Part shown: positions 19,701 to 28,814 of the stretch, piece by piece | How positions within the stretch are numbered: the stretch's first letter is position 1 | Layout of the letters: each line of letters opens with the position of its first letter | Source: Pseudomonas arsenicoxydans | GTDB lineage: Bacteria > Pseudomonadota > Gammaproteobacteria > Pseudomonadales > Pseudomonadaceae | NCBI RefSeq assembly: GCF_006438915.1 | Contig: NZ_RCZE01000001.1 | Location: 1-64,000, forward strand | Direction of reading: 5' to 3' | DNA length: 64,000 nt | Program-made: the position numbers and the translations under genes | Notes under the pieces: model-generated | The model's input: the letters and a program-made list of their open reading frames with translations, nothing else | The model's database searches: none | What the model was told of the DNA's origin: nothing

Positions 19701-20291
19701 ATGAAAAAAGTCCTGTTGCTCAATGGCGGCAAACAATTCGCTCACTCCGATGGCCGCTACAACACCACCCTGCATGAAGCGGCGCTGAGCGTGCTGGACC
19801 GTGGCGGCGTGGACGTGAAAGCCACCTTCATCGACGAGGGCTACGACGTCGCCGAAGAAGTGGCCAAGTTTCTCTGGGCCGACGTGATCATTTATCAAAT
19901 GCCGGGCTGGTGGATGGGCGCACCCTGGACCGTGAAAAAGTACCTCGACGAAGTCTTCACCGAAGGCCATGGCAGCCTCTACGCCAATGATGGCCGCACC
20001 CGTTCCGATGCGTCGCAAAAATACGGCAGCGGCGGTTTGGTGCAGGGCAAGCAATACATGCTGTCGCTGACCTGGAACGCACCGCAGCAAGCCTTTGACG
20101 ACCCGACCGACTTCTTCGAAGGCAAGGGCGTGGACGCCGTGTACTTCCCGTTCCACAAGGCCAACGAGTTCCTCGGCATGACCGGGCTGCCGACCTTCCT
20201 GTGCGTCGATGTGATGAAACGCCCAAACATCGAAGCCGATGTCGCGCGCTATGAACAGCACTTGACCGAGGTGTTTGGCCTCAAGGCTTGA
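19701..20291 (+). CDS. mdaB: NADPH-quinone reductase, MdaB-like
   Basis: A 196-residue flavodoxin-fold oxidoreductase with the MdaB opening (KKVLLLNGGKQFAHSDGRYN), the YQMPGWWMGAPWTVKKYLDEVF segment (parts at residues 65-86) and the MLSLTWNAP strand. MdaB reduces quinones by two electrons and limits radical formation. The divergent ABM/YgiN-like gene is a fitting partner. A LysR gene follows 57 bp downstream on the same strand. Confidence 0.9.
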   Translation: MKKVLLLNGGKQFAHSDGRYNTTLHEAALSVLDRGGVDVKATFIDEGYDVAEEVAKFLWADVIIYQMPGWWMGAPWTVKKYLDEVFTEGHGSLYANDGRTRSDASQKYGSGGLVQGKQYMLSLTWNAPQQAFDDPTDFFEGKGVDAVYFPFHKANEFLGMTGLPTFLCVDVMKRPNIEADVARYEQHLTEVFGLKA

Positions 20292-20348
20292 GGTTCCTTT
20301 TGCCCCGCATCCAGCTACTATCAAGCCAGTTTTGAACGAGGGGCCTTT

Positions 20349-21260
20349 GTGAAAGCCAGATCCGATGAATTGCAGATTTTTGTCTGCGTAATTGAATGCG
20401 GATCGATTTCCGCTGCCGCCGAGCAGGTCGGACAAACGCCTTCGGCAGTCAGCCGCACGCTGTCGCGGCTGGAGGCCAAACTCGATACCACGCTGATCAA
20501 CCGCACCACGCGGCGCATGGACCTGACCGAAGAGGGCAAGTATTTCTTCGAGCACGCCAAGCGGATTCTCGATCAGATGGACGAGCTCGAAGAACGCCTC
20601 AACTCACGCCAGCAAACCCCGTCCGGGCGGCTGCGGATCAACGCCGCGTCGCCGTTCATGTTGCACGCCATCGTGCCGTACATCGACGAATTCCGAAGGC
20701 TCTACCCGGACATCCAGCTGGAACTCAACAGCAACGACCTGATTATCGATCTGCTGGAGCAAAGCACCGACATCGCCATTCGCATCGGCACGCTCGCCGA
20801 CTCGACCTTGCACGCCCGCTCGCTGGGGTGCAGTCCGCTGCACATCGTCGCCAGCCCGGCCTATATCGAGCAACACGGCGCGCCGCAGGCAGTGGCGGAC
20901 TTGAGTGAGCACGCTTTGCTGGGGTTTACACAGAACGAAGGCCTCAACCAGTGGCCGTTGCGTTACGTGCACGGTGATCGCTGGCCGATCGAAGCGTCGA
21001 TCAGTGCCTCCAGCGGCGAAACCATCCGGCACCTGGCGCTGCAAGGGCAGGGCATTGCCTGCCTGTCGCATTACATGACCATCGACGACATCCGCGCCGG
21101 CCGTTTGCAGGTGCTGCTAGCGGACTTCAACAGCGGCTATCGCCAGCCGATCAACGCGGTGTACTACCGCAACTCGCAATTGGCCCTGCGCATTCAGTGC
21201 TTCCTGGATTTCATTCAGGGCAAATTGGCGGTGTATGCGAATTCCGATTTCCAAGGCTGA
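20349..21260 (+). CDS. LysR-family regulator downstream of mdaB
   Basis: A 303-residue LysR regulator of the DmlR/YafC-like group: HTH (LQIFVCVIECGSISAAAEQ), PSAVSRTLSRLEAKLDT, and a substrate domain with the typical GETIRHLALQGQGIACLSHYM stretch. The start is GTG at 20349. Possible targets are mdaB upstream or the epimerase gene downstream. Confidence 0.9.
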   Translation: MKARSDELQIFVCVIECGSISAAAEQVGQTPSAVSRTLSRLEAKLDTTLINRTTRRMDLTEEGKYFFEHAKRILDQMDELEERLNSRQQTPSGRLRINAASPFMLHAIVPYIDEFRRLYPDIQLELNSNDLIIDLLEQSTDIAIRIGTLADSTLHARSLGCSPLHIVASPAYIEQHGAPQAVADLSEHALLGFTQNEGLNQWPLRYVHGDRWPIEASISASSGETIRHLALQGQGIACLSHYMTIDDIRAGRLQVLLADFNSGYRQPINAVYYRNSQLALRIQCFLDFIQGKLAVYANSDFQG

Positions 21261-21363
21261 TTCGTGATCCCTGCGCAAGAGTGAATTGGGTCAGAGGGGA
21301 TTTTTCGTCAGTGATCACTCCTCGATACTCGTCGCATCACTTATTCACGCAGGGAGTTTCTCC

Positions 21364-22257
21364 ATGAACGTATTCGTCACCGGCGCTGCAGGTTTCATCG
21401 GCGGCTCCATCGCCACCGGTCTGATCCGCGCGGGCCACAAGGTCACCGGCCTGGTGCGCAGCGAAGCCCAAGCCAATGAACTGAGCGCGCTGGGCATCAC
21501 CCCGGTGATCGGCACGCTGGACGACAGCGCACTGCTCGCTGAACAGACCCGTGCGGCCGACGCCGTGATCAACGCCGCCAGCAGCGACCATCGCGGCGCG
21601 GTGCAAGCCTTGCTCGACGCCTTGCGCGGCTCCAACAAAGTGTTTCTGCACACCAGCGGTTCGAGCATCGTCGGCGACGCCTCCGGTGGTAAGTCCAGCG
21701 ACGTCATCTACTTCGAAGACAAACTGCCGGAACCGACCGTCGACAAGGCCGCCCGCGTGGCCATCGACAATCTGATCCTCGCCGCCGCGAACGACGGCGT
21801 GAACTCGGCGGTGATCTGCAACACGCTGATCTACGGCCACAGCCTGGGCGTCAACCGCGACAGCGTGCAACTGCCGCGCTTGCTCAAGCAGGCGCGTAAA
21901 AGTGGCGTGGTCCGGCATGTCGGCCCGGGGCAGAACATCTGGTCCAACGTGCACATCGAAGACGTGGTGTCCCTGTATTTGCTGGCGCTGACCAAAAACG
22001 TACCGGGCACGTTCTACTTCGTTGAAAGCGGTGAGGCATCGTTCATCGACATGACCACCGCGATTGCCCAAGCGCTGGAGCGGGGCGCGCCACAAGACTG
22101 GCCGCTGAAAGACGCCGAAGCCGAGTGGGGGTATGAAATGGCCAACTATGATTTGGGTTCCAACAGCCGGGTGCGCGGGAAAAAGGCGCGTGAGTTGCTG
22201 GGCTGGGCGCCGAAGCGGGTGTCGGTGATTGAGTGGATTCGGGACGAGATGGTTTGA
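21364..22257 (+). CDS. NAD-dependent epimerase/dehydratase family protein
   Basis: A 297-residue extended SDR: N-terminal Rossmann motif TGAAGFIGGS and VIGTLDDSALLAEQ. The usual YxxxK is not obvious: HTSGSSIVGD and VDKAARVAID stand in its place. It resembles atypical SDRs of the NAD(P)H-binding or nucleoside-diphosphate-sugar-epimerase-annotated group. Substrate unknown. ATG at 21364; the frame extends further upstream but without a ribosome site. Confidence 0.82.
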   Translation: MNVFVTGAAGFIGGSIATGLIRAGHKVTGLVRSEAQANELSALGITPVIGTLDDSALLAEQTRAADAVINAASSDHRGAVQALLDALRGSNKVFLHTSGSSIVGDASGGKSSDVIYFEDKLPEPTVDKAARVAIDNLILAAANDGVNSAVICNTLIYGHSLGVNRDSVQLPRLLKQARKSGVVRHVGPGQNIWSNVHIEDVVSLYLLALTKNVPGTFYFVESGEASFIDMTTAIAQALERGAPQDWPLKDAEAEWGYEMANYDLGSNSRVRGKKARELLGWAPKRVSVIEWIRDEMV

Positions 22258-22280
22258 GTTCGCTGTAAACCGCGTCGCTG

Positions 22281-22377
22281 CCTTCGCGAGCAAGCCCGCT
22301 CCCACATTTGATCTGCATCGCACCGGATATCGCGGGTCAGCACAAATCGAGTGTGGGAGCGGGCTTGCTCGCGAAGG
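22281..22377. repeat. REP pair between SDR and SulP genes
   Basis: Perfect 26-bp arms (22281-22306, 22352-22377) with the GTGGGAGCGGGCTTGCTCGCGAA core, loop about 45 bp. Confidence 0.95.
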
Positions 22378-22471
22378 CGCTTTCAGCTGCCCAACAACTG
22401 GCCGGGCCATCCGCAATTCCGTAACATCCGCGCACTTTCTTCTCGTCACTCCCTGCGTGCGATCCCTCCCC

Positions 22472-23917
22472 ATGAAACCAAAACGTCTACGCGCCGATGT
22501 CCTGGCCGGGCTCACGACCTCTTTCGCCCTGTTGCCCGAATGCATCGCCTTCGCGCTGGTGGCCCACCTCAACCCGCTGATGGGGCTTTACGGGGCGTTC
22601 ATCATTTGCACCCTGACCGCGCTGTTTGGCGGGCGGCCGGGCATGGTGTCGGGCGCTGCCGGCTCAATGGCCGTGGTGATCGTCGCGCTGGTGGTGCAAC
22701 ACGGCGTGCAGTATCTGCTCGCAACGGTGTTGCTCGGCGGGTTGATCATGCTGGCGTTCGGCTTGCTCAAACTGGGCAAACTGGTGCGTATGGTCCCGCA
22801 CCCGGTGATGCTCGGTTTCGTCAACGGCCTGGCGATCATCATCGCGCTGGCGCAGTTGGAGCATTTCAAAAGCGGCGACACCTGGCTCACTGGCACGCCG
22901 CTGTACGTGATGACGGGGCTGGTGGCCGTGACCATGGCCATCGTTTACCTGCTGCCGCGCCTCACGCGTGCCGTGCCGCCGGCGCTGGTGGCGATTCTGG
23001 GCGTGGGCCTGGCGGTGTATCTGCTGGGCTTGCCGACCCGTACGCTGGGCGACATGGCGCACATCGCCGGGGGCTTGCCGACCTTTGCGCTGCCAGACAT
23101 TCCCTGGACGCTGGACACCCTGCGCATCATCGCGCCCTACGCGATTTTGATGGCGCTGGTCGGCCTGCTGGAAACCCTGCTGACCTTGAACCTGACCGAC
23201 GAAATCACCGAGAGCCGCGGCTTCCCCGACCGCGAGTGCGTGGCGTTGGGCGCGGCCAACATGGTCTCGGGCGTGTTCGGTGGCATGGGCGGTTGCGCGA
23301 TGATCGGCCAGACCGTGATCAATCTCAGCTCCGGCGGTCGTGGTCGGCTGTCGGGTATGGTCGCCGGGGGGCTGATCCTGCTGTTCATCCTGTTTCTGTC
23401 GCCGCTGATCGAGCGCATTCCGCTGGCGGCGCTGGTCGGGGTGATGTTTGTGGTATCCCAGCAAACATTCGCCTGGGCCTCGTTGCGGGTGGTGAACAAA
23501 GTGCCGTTGAACGACGTGTTGGTGATCATCGCGGTGACGGTGATTACCGTGTTCACCGACCTGGCCACCGCCGTGTTGTGCGGGATCATCATCGCCGCGC
23601 TCAACTTTGCCTGGCAGCAGGCCCGGCAGCTGTACGCCGACAGTCATCTGGAAAACGACGGCAGCAAGCTCTACCGGGTGCATGGCACGCTGTTCTTTGC
23701 CTCGACCACACCCTTCCTCAATCAATTCGACCCGGCCAATGATCCTGCCCACGTCACGCTGGATTGCCGGCATTTGAGCTTCGTCGATTACTCGGCCATC
23801 TCTGCGCTGGATACGTTGCGCGAGCGCTACACCAAGGCCGGCAAGCACCTGCGCGTGCTGCATTTGTCCGAGCGCTGCAAGAAACTGCTGAAACGCGCCC
23901 GCGTCAGTCACGACTGA
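22472..23917 (+). CDS. SulP-family inorganic anion transporter with STAS domain
   Basis: A 481-residue SulP/SLC26 transporter: ADVLAGLTTSFALLPECIAFALVA (residues about 8-31), many membrane helices, then a C-terminal STAS domain (VTLDCRHLSFVDYSAISALD). SulP proteins carry sulfate, bicarbonate or other anions with Na+ or H+. No carbonic anhydrase or sulfur gene flanks it, so the ion is not assigned. The ATG at 22472 is preferred; the frame reaches back through the REP pair. Confidence 0.9.
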   Translation: MKPKRLRADVLAGLTTSFALLPECIAFALVAHLNPLMGLYGAFIICTLTALFGGRPGMVSGAAGSMAVVIVALVVQHGVQYLLATVLLGGLIMLAFGLLKLGKLVRMVPHPVMLGFVNGLAIIIALAQLEHFKSGDTWLTGTPLYVMTGLVAVTMAIVYLLPRLTRAVPPALVAILGVGLAVYLLGLPTRTLGDMAHIAGGLPTFALPDIPWTLDTLRIIAPYAILMALVGLLETLLTLNLTDEITESRGFPDRECVALGAANMVSGVFGGMGGCAMIGQTVINLSSGGRGRLSGMVAGGLILLFILFLSPLIERIPLAALVGVMFVVSQQTFAWASLRVVNKVPLNDVLVIIAVTVITVFTDLATAVLCGIIIAALNFAWQQARQLYADSHLENDGSKLYRVHGTLFFASTTPFLNQFDPANDPAHVTLDCRHLSFVDYSAISALDTLRERYTKAGKHLRVLHLSERCKKLLKRARVSHD

Positions 23918-23970
23918 GCCCTCTACGAGATCGTTCCCACGCGGAGCGTAGGAACGATCAGCGTGAGGGC
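23918..23970. repeat. Inverted repeat after the SulP gene
   Basis: GCCCTC...GATCGTTCC / GGAACGATC...GAGGGC forms a nested dyad right after the stop codon. There is no T-run, so it resembles a dispersed Pseudomonas repeat of the GATCGTTCCCACGC type more than a classical terminator. Confidence 0.7.
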
Positions 23971-24137
23971 TATGTAAATTCGCCTATCTGACTTTCATAT
24001 TCACCGACCTCGCCTATCTCTCAGCGACAACCCTTACCCCTATACGAAAATAACTTTCACCTCGTTTGAAAATCACCTCTCGAAATGTTTTAAGAGTTTC
24101 ACAATCCATTCGACGTGACCCTTTCGAGGAGTACCGC

Positions 24138-25487
24138 ATGACCCTGTCCTTCGGCTATTGGCTGCTGGTGTATGCCGCCATCGCCATCATTGCGCTGATC
24201 GTGCTGATCGCCCGTTACCGACTCAATCCCTTCATTGTCATCACCCTGGTGTCCATCGGCCTAGCTTTGCTCGCCGGGATGCCGGCGTCTGGCGTGGTCG
24301 GCGCTTACGAGGCCGGGGTCGGCAAAACCTTGGGCCACATCGCGCTGGTGGTAGCGTTGGGCACGATGCTCGGCAAGATGATGGCCGAGTCCGGCGGCGC
24401 CGAGCAGGTGGCGCGGACGCTGATCGACCGTTTCGGCGAAAAGAACGCGCACTGGGCGATGGTCTGCATCGCGTTCCTGGTCGGGTTGCCGCTGTTTTTC
24501 GAAGTCGGTTTTGTGTTGCTGGTGCCGATCGCGTTTACCGTGGCGCGGCGCGTCGGGGTGTCGATTTTGATGGTCGGCTTGCCGATGGTCGCGGGGCTCT
24601 CGGTGGTGCATGCGCTGGTGCCACCACACCCGGCGGCGATGCTGGCGGTGCAGGTGTATAGGGCGTCGGTCGGCCAGACGTTGATGTACGCGATTTTGAT
24701 CGGCATTCCGACGGCAATCATTGCCGGGCCGCTGTACGCCAAGTTCATCGTGCCGCGCATTCAATTGCCGGCGGAAAACCCGCTGGAGCGCCAATTCCTC
24801 GACCGCGAACCGCGTGACCGCCTGCCGGGCTTCGGCATCACCATGGCAACCATTCTGTTGCCGGTGGTGCTGATGCTGATCGGTGGCTGGGCCAATCTGA
24901 TTTCCACGCCGGGCAGCGGCTTTAACCAGTTCCTGCTGTTCATCGGCAACTCGGTGATCGCGCTGTTGCTGGCGACCTTGCTGAGCTTCTGGACCCTCGG
25001 CATCGCCCAGGGCTTCAGCCGTGAATCGATCCTCAAGTTCACCAACGAATGCCTGGCACCGACGGCGAGCATCACCTTGCTGGTCGGCGCTGGCGGCGGT
25101 CTGAACCGGATTCTGGTGGACGCCGGCGTCACCGACCAGATCGTCAGCTTGGCCCACGAGTTTCAGTTGTCGCCGCTGATCATGGGCTGGCTGTTCGCCG
25201 CGTTGATGCGCATTGCGACCGGTTCCGCGACGGTGGCGATGACCACCGCCTCGGGGATTGTCGCGCCGGTGGCGGTTGGCTTGGGTTATCCCCATCCGGA
25301 GTTGCTGGTGCTGGCGACCGGTGCCGGCTCGGTGATTTTTTCCCACGTCAACGACGGCGGCTTCTGGTTGATCAAGGAATACTTCAACATGACCGTGGCC
25401 CAGACCTTCAAGACCTGGACCGTATTGGAGACCATTATTTCGGTGGTCGCTTTCGGCCTGACTGTCGGCCTTTCTTACCTGATCTAA
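24138..25487 (+). CDS. GntP-family permease
   Basis: A 449-residue membrane permease of the gluconate:H+ symporter (GntP) family: many hydrophobic helices, GKMMAESGGAEQVARTLIDRFG and the family segments LFFEVGFVLLVPIAF, MVGLPMVAGLSVVHALVPPHP and SHVNDGGFWLIKEYF. GntP relatives carry gluconate, D-serine or other hydroxy/amino acids. GAGGAG precedes the ATG. It is first of a three-gene unit with an RpiR regulator and a D-aminoacylase, which suggests uptake of a D-amino acid derivative rather than gluconate (inference). Confidence 0.88.
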   Translation: MTLSFGYWLLVYAAIAIIALIVLIARYRLNPFIVITLVSIGLALLAGMPASGVVGAYEAGVGKTLGHIALVVALGTMLGKMMAESGGAEQVARTLIDRFGEKNAHWAMVCIAFLVGLPLFFEVGFVLLVPIAFTVARRVGVSILMVGLPMVAGLSVVHALVPPHPAAMLAVQVYRASVGQTLMYAILIGIPTAIIAGPLYAKFIVPRIQLPAENPLERQFLDREPRDRLPGFGITMATILLPVVLMLIGGWANLISTPGSGFNQFLLFIGNSVIALLLATLLSFWTLGIAQGFSRESILKFTNECLAPTASITLLVGAGGGLNRILVDAGVTDQIVSLAHEFQLSPLIMGWLFAALMRIATGSATVAMTTASGIVAPVAVGLGYPHPELLVLATGAGSVIFSHVNDGGFWLIKEYFNMTVAQTFKTWTVLETIISVVAFGLTVGLSYLI

Positions 25488-25502
25488 CCGGAGTCGCCTG
25501 CC

Positions 25503-26363
25503 ATGGACATCCTTTATCAGATCCGCGCCCGCCAGGATTCCTTCAGCGCCGGTGAAGGGCGCATCGCTCGCCTGATGCTGGACGACGTGGGCTTTGCCTC
25601 CGCTGCCAGCCTTGATGAGCTGGCGCTGAGAGCGGAAGTCAGTACCGCCACGCTGTCGCGGTTCGCCCGCACGGTAGGCTGCCGCGACTTGCGCGACTTG
25701 CGCCTGCAACTGGCCCAGGCCAGTGGCGTTGGCAGCCGTTTTCTCGACCCGGCAGGCACGCCCGATCAGTCGGCGTTTTACGGGCAGATCGTCGGTGATA
25801 TCGAGTCGACCTTGCGCCAGCACTTGTCGGCGTTCGACGAGTCGCGCTTCGCCGATGCGGTAAAACTGCTGGGCAAGGCGCGGATGATTCACGCGTTCGG
25901 CATGGGCGGCTGCTCGACCTTGTGCAGCGATGAACTGCAAGTGCGGCTGGTGCGATTCGGCTACCCGATTGCGGTATGCCACGACCCGGTGATGATGCGC
26001 GTCACCGCCGCCAGCCTTGATGCCGGCCGCGCTGTCATTGCCTGTTCGTTGACCGGCATTACCCCCGAACTCATCGAAGCCGTCGAATTGGCCCGCAGTT
26101 ACGGCGCACGCATTGTCGCCATCACCCGGGCCGAGTCGCCGCTGGCGCAATTGGCGGACGTGCTACTGCCGCTGCAAGGCGTCGAAACCTCGTTTATCTA
26201 CAAACCGACAGCGGCGCGCTACGGCATGCTGCTGGCCATCGATGTGCTTGCCACCGAGCTGGCGCTGGCCAATCCTGAAGACAATCAAGAACGTCTGCGG
26301 CGGATCAAACTCGCCCTCGACGATTACCGCGGCGGCGACGATCACTTGCCGCTGGGAGACTGA
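25503..26363 (+). CDS. RpiR/MurR-family regulator with SIS domain
   Basis: A 286-residue regulator: N-terminal RpiR HTH (ASLDELALRAEVSTATLSRF) and a C-terminal SIS domain (HAFGMGGCSTLCSDELQ, ACSLTGITPELIEA). It lies 15 bp after the permease and 1 bp before the D-aminoacylase gene, so it probably controls this operon. SIS domains normally bind phosphosugars such as MurNAc-6P; the natural ligand here is unknown. Confidence 0.9.
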   Translation: MDILYQIRARQDSFSAGEGRIARLMLDDVGFASAASLDELALRAEVSTATLSRFARTVGCRDLRDLRLQLAQASGVGSRFLDPAGTPDQSAFYGQIVGDIESTLRQHLSAFDESRFADAVKLLGKARMIHAFGMGGCSTLCSDELQVRLVRFGYPIAVCHDPVMMRVTAASLDAGRAVIACSLTGITPELIEAVELARSYGARIVAITRAESPLAQLADVLLPLQGVETSFIYKPTAARYGMLLAIDVLATELALANPEDNQERLRRIKLALDDYRGGDDHLPLGD

Positions 26364-26364
26364 C

Positions 26365-27822
26365 ATGAAGTACGACACGCTGATTCGCAACGCTCTGATC
26401 ATCGACGGCAGCAACGCCCCCGGTTACCCCGCCGACGTGGCGATCCTCAACGGCCGCATCGAGCGTATCGGCGACTTGCACGACGCCACTGCCAGCGAGG
26501 AAATCGACGCCGCTGGTCGCGTGTTGGCGCCGGGTTTCATCGACGTCCACACCCATGACGACACGGTGGTGATCCGCCAGCCAGAGATGCTGCCCAAACT
26601 CAGCCAGGGCGTGACCACGGTGATTGTCGGTAACTGCGGGATCAGCGCTTCGCCGGTGAGTTTGAAAGGCAACCCGCCGGACCCGATGAACCTGCTCGGC
26701 ACGGCCGCAGCGTTTGTTTATCCGACCTTCAGCGACTACCGCGCGGCGGTCGAAGCGGCGAACACCACGCTGAACGTCGCCGCACTGGTCGGCCACACGG
26801 CGCTGCGCAGCAATCACCTCGACGACCTGTTTCGCACCGCCACGCCGCACGAAATCAGCGCGATGCGCGAGCAACTGCGCGAAAGTCTGGAGGCCGGTGC
26901 ATTGGGGTTATCCACAGGCCTGGCGTACGCCAGCGCCTTCTCGGCCTCTACCGACGAAGTGATGCAACTGACTGAAGAACTGACCGCATTCGGCGCGGTG
27001 TACACCACCCATTTGCGCAGCGAATTCGAACCGGTGCTGGAGGCGATGGACGAAGCGTTCCAGATCGGCCGTCATGCGAAATCCCCTGTGATCATTTCCC
27101 ACCTCAAATGCGCGGGTGCCGGTAACTGGGGGCGCAGTCCGCAATTGCTGGCCTCCCTCGAACACGCGGCGAAAACCCACCCCGTGGGCTGCGACTGCTA
27201 CCCCTACGCGGCGAGCTCTTCGACGCTGGACCTCAAGCAAGTCACCGATGCCCATCGCATCACCATCACCTGGTCCACCCCGCACCCTGAAATGGGCGGT
27301 CGCGACCTGATGGACATCGCCGCCGAGTGGAACCTGTCATTGCTCGACGCCGCCCGCCAATTGCAACCGGCGGGCGCGGTGTACTACGGCATGGACGAGG
27401 CCGATGTACGAAGAATCCTCGCGCATCCGCTGTCCATGGTCGGCTCTGACGGCTTGCCGGAAGACCCGTTCCCGCATCCACGCTTGTGGGGCGCATTCCC
27501 ACGCGTTCTCGGACATTTCAGTCGCGATGTCGGGCTGTTTCCGCTGCACACTGCCGTACACAAAATGACCGGGCTGTCGGCGGCGCGGTTTGGCTTGAAA
27601 GAGCGCGGCGAAATCCGCGAAGGGCATTGGGCTGATCTGGTGTTGTTCAATCCAGTGACCATTCGCGACGTGGCGGATTTCAACGACCCGCAACGGGCGG
27701 CGGAAGGGATCGACGGCGTGTGGGTCAACGGTGTGTTGAGTTACAGCGAAGGGCAGGCGAACGGGAAAAGGGAAGGGCGCTTTTTGGCGCGGGAAGGGGA
27801 TTTACGTGTTGGGTTTCAGTGA
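26365..27822 (+). CDS. N-acyl-D-amino-acid deacylase (D-aminoacylase)
   Basis: A 485-residue amidohydrolase-superfamily enzyme that hydrolyses N-acyl-D-amino acids to the D-amino acid and a fatty or acetic acid. It shows GFIDVHTHDD (metal-binding HxH), the family segment VTTVIVGNCGISASP, THLRSEF and SHLKCAG (metal histidines), and MVGSDGLPEDPFPHPR with the late Asp. GGAGAC precedes the ATG. Third gene of the GntP-RpiR-deacylase operon. Confidence 0.92.
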   Translation: MKYDTLIRNALIIDGSNAPGYPADVAILNGRIERIGDLHDATASEEIDAAGRVLAPGFIDVHTHDDTVVIRQPEMLPKLSQGVTTVIVGNCGISASPVSLKGNPPDPMNLLGTAAAFVYPTFSDYRAAVEAANTTLNVAALVGHTALRSNHLDDLFRTATPHEISAMREQLRESLEAGALGLSTGLAYASAFSASTDEVMQLTEELTAFGAVYTTHLRSEFEPVLEAMDEAFQIGRHAKSPVIISHLKCAGAGNWGRSPQLLASLEHAAKTHPVGCDCYPYAASSSTLDLKQVTDAHRITITWSTPHPEMGGRDLMDIAAEWNLSLLDAARQLQPAGAVYYGMDEADVRRILAHPLSMVGSDGLPEDPFPHPRLWGAFPRVLGHFSRDVGLFPLHTAVHKMTGLSAARFGLKERGEIREGHWADLVLFNPVTIRDVADFNDPQRAAEGIDGVWVNGVLSYSEGQANGKREGRFLAREGDLRVGFQ

Positions 27823-27943
27823 GCATTCTTTGTGGTCTGTCACACTAGTGGCACATTGCAATTAAAGAAAGCCACCCTCAAGCCGAAGCGCTGACATTCG
27901 ACCCAGCTACAATCGGGTGTCTTTTCTGTCAGGGAGTAACTGC

Positions 27944-28312
27944 ATGAGTTTCGGTAAAACCACCCCGATCCTGCGGATTTTCGATGAAGCCAAGGCGTTG
28001 GAATTCTACGTCGACTTCCTGGGTTTCAAGATCGACTGGCAACATCGCTTCGAAGCGAATTTCCCGTTGTACCTGCAGATCTCCCGTGGCGAATGCGTGC
28101 TGCACTTGTCCGAACACCACGGCGATGCGACACCGGGTTCGGCCTTGCGGATCGAGACCACTGAGCTTGAGGCGTTCCAGCAGCAGTTGATTGCCAAGGA
28201 ATACACCTTTTCACACCCACAGATTCAGGCCATGCCGTGGGGCAGCCAGGACATGACCATCGCCGACCCGTTCGGCAATCGGTTGGTGTTCACCAACGCG
28301 ATCAGCCTCTGA
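27944..28312 (+). CDS. VOC-superfamily (glyoxalase/bleomycin-resistance-like) protein
   Basis: A 122-residue vicinal-oxygen-chelate protein: TPILRIFDEAKALEFYVDFL, a central HLSEHHGD segment and the closing IADPFGNRLVF motif. Bleomycin-binding-like members of this size bind drugs or act as small lyases/dioxygenases; role unknown. AGGGAG precedes ATG 27944. Followed by a strong terminator. Confidence 0.86.
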   Translation: MSFGKTTPILRIFDEAKALEFYVDFLGFKIDWQHRFEANFPLYLQISRGECVLHLSEHHGDATPGSALRIETTELEAFQQQLIAKEYTFSHPQIQAMPWGSQDMTIADPFGNRLVFTNAISL

Positions 28313-28338
28313 GCGCAAATGTTGTAAGGCGCGCCAAG

Positions 28339-28380
28339 AAGCCCGCTGCCGAACCCTTTGGTTTGGCAGCGGGCTTTTTC
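28339..28380 (+). terminator. Terminator after the VOC gene
   Basis: Stem AAGCCCGCTGCC.../...GGCAGCGGGCTT with a T-rich tail (TTTTTC). It may also act weakly on the opposite strand behind the DUF6124 gene. Confidence 0.88.
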
Positions 28381-28429
28381 GTTCAGGGATCAGAGGCCAA
28401 TGTAGCAAGCGCCCTCGTCACCGCATTGA

Positions 28430-28795
28430 TCACTCAGTGGGCACTAATTTATCCAGCACTTGATTGACCGCCATTTCCGCCACCATGACTATTTGGGCAA
28501 TACCTTGCGCGGTTTTGCGGTGCGAGCCTTCGAGCATCGCGGCGAAGTCGTTGAGCATGACGGTGGCTGAGCCCAGGGTTTCACAGGCGTCGGTCAGCAA
28601 GGGTTCGGTACCGGACGCCGGGTTGGCCATGTAGAGGCGGTTGGGTTGGTAGGGTTTTGTCATGATGTGGGAGGCCGGAGGACCCAGATAGTGATTGAGG
28701 GCGCGCTCGGCGGCTTCGTGGAATTTCTTTGAATCCGGTGTTTCGTAGGGGGAGGCCGGATCGGTGTCCGGTGGGTTTGGCGTTACTTTGAACAT
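28430..28795 (-). CDS. DUF6124 family protein (copy A)
   Basis: A 121-residue protein I recognise as the Pseudomonas-restricted DUF6124 type: an N-terminal proline-rich segment (NPPDTDPASP), then a helical C-terminal part with LLTDACETLGSATVMLNDFAAMLEGS and NQVLDKLVP. No enzyme motif or signal peptide is visible. A paralogue lies at 50.8 kb (shared ACETL, LNVM/ATVML, LEGSRR/LEGSHR blocks). The start is ATG at 28795 with a structured leader upstream. Function unknown. Confidence 0.85.
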   Translation of the reverse strand: MFKVTPNPPDTDPASPYETPDSKKFHEAAERALNHYLGPPASHIMTKPYQPNRLYMANPASGTEPLLTDACETLGSATVMLNDFAAMLEGSHRKTAQGIAQIVMVAEMAVNQVLDKLVPTE

Positions 28796-28814
28796 GGGGG
28801 ACTAACCTCTAGTA

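Noticed and set aside
24261..26150. 629-residue minus-strand open frame
   Set aside because: Opposite the GntP and RpiR genes; low-complexity Arg/His/Gln content typical of antisense translation.
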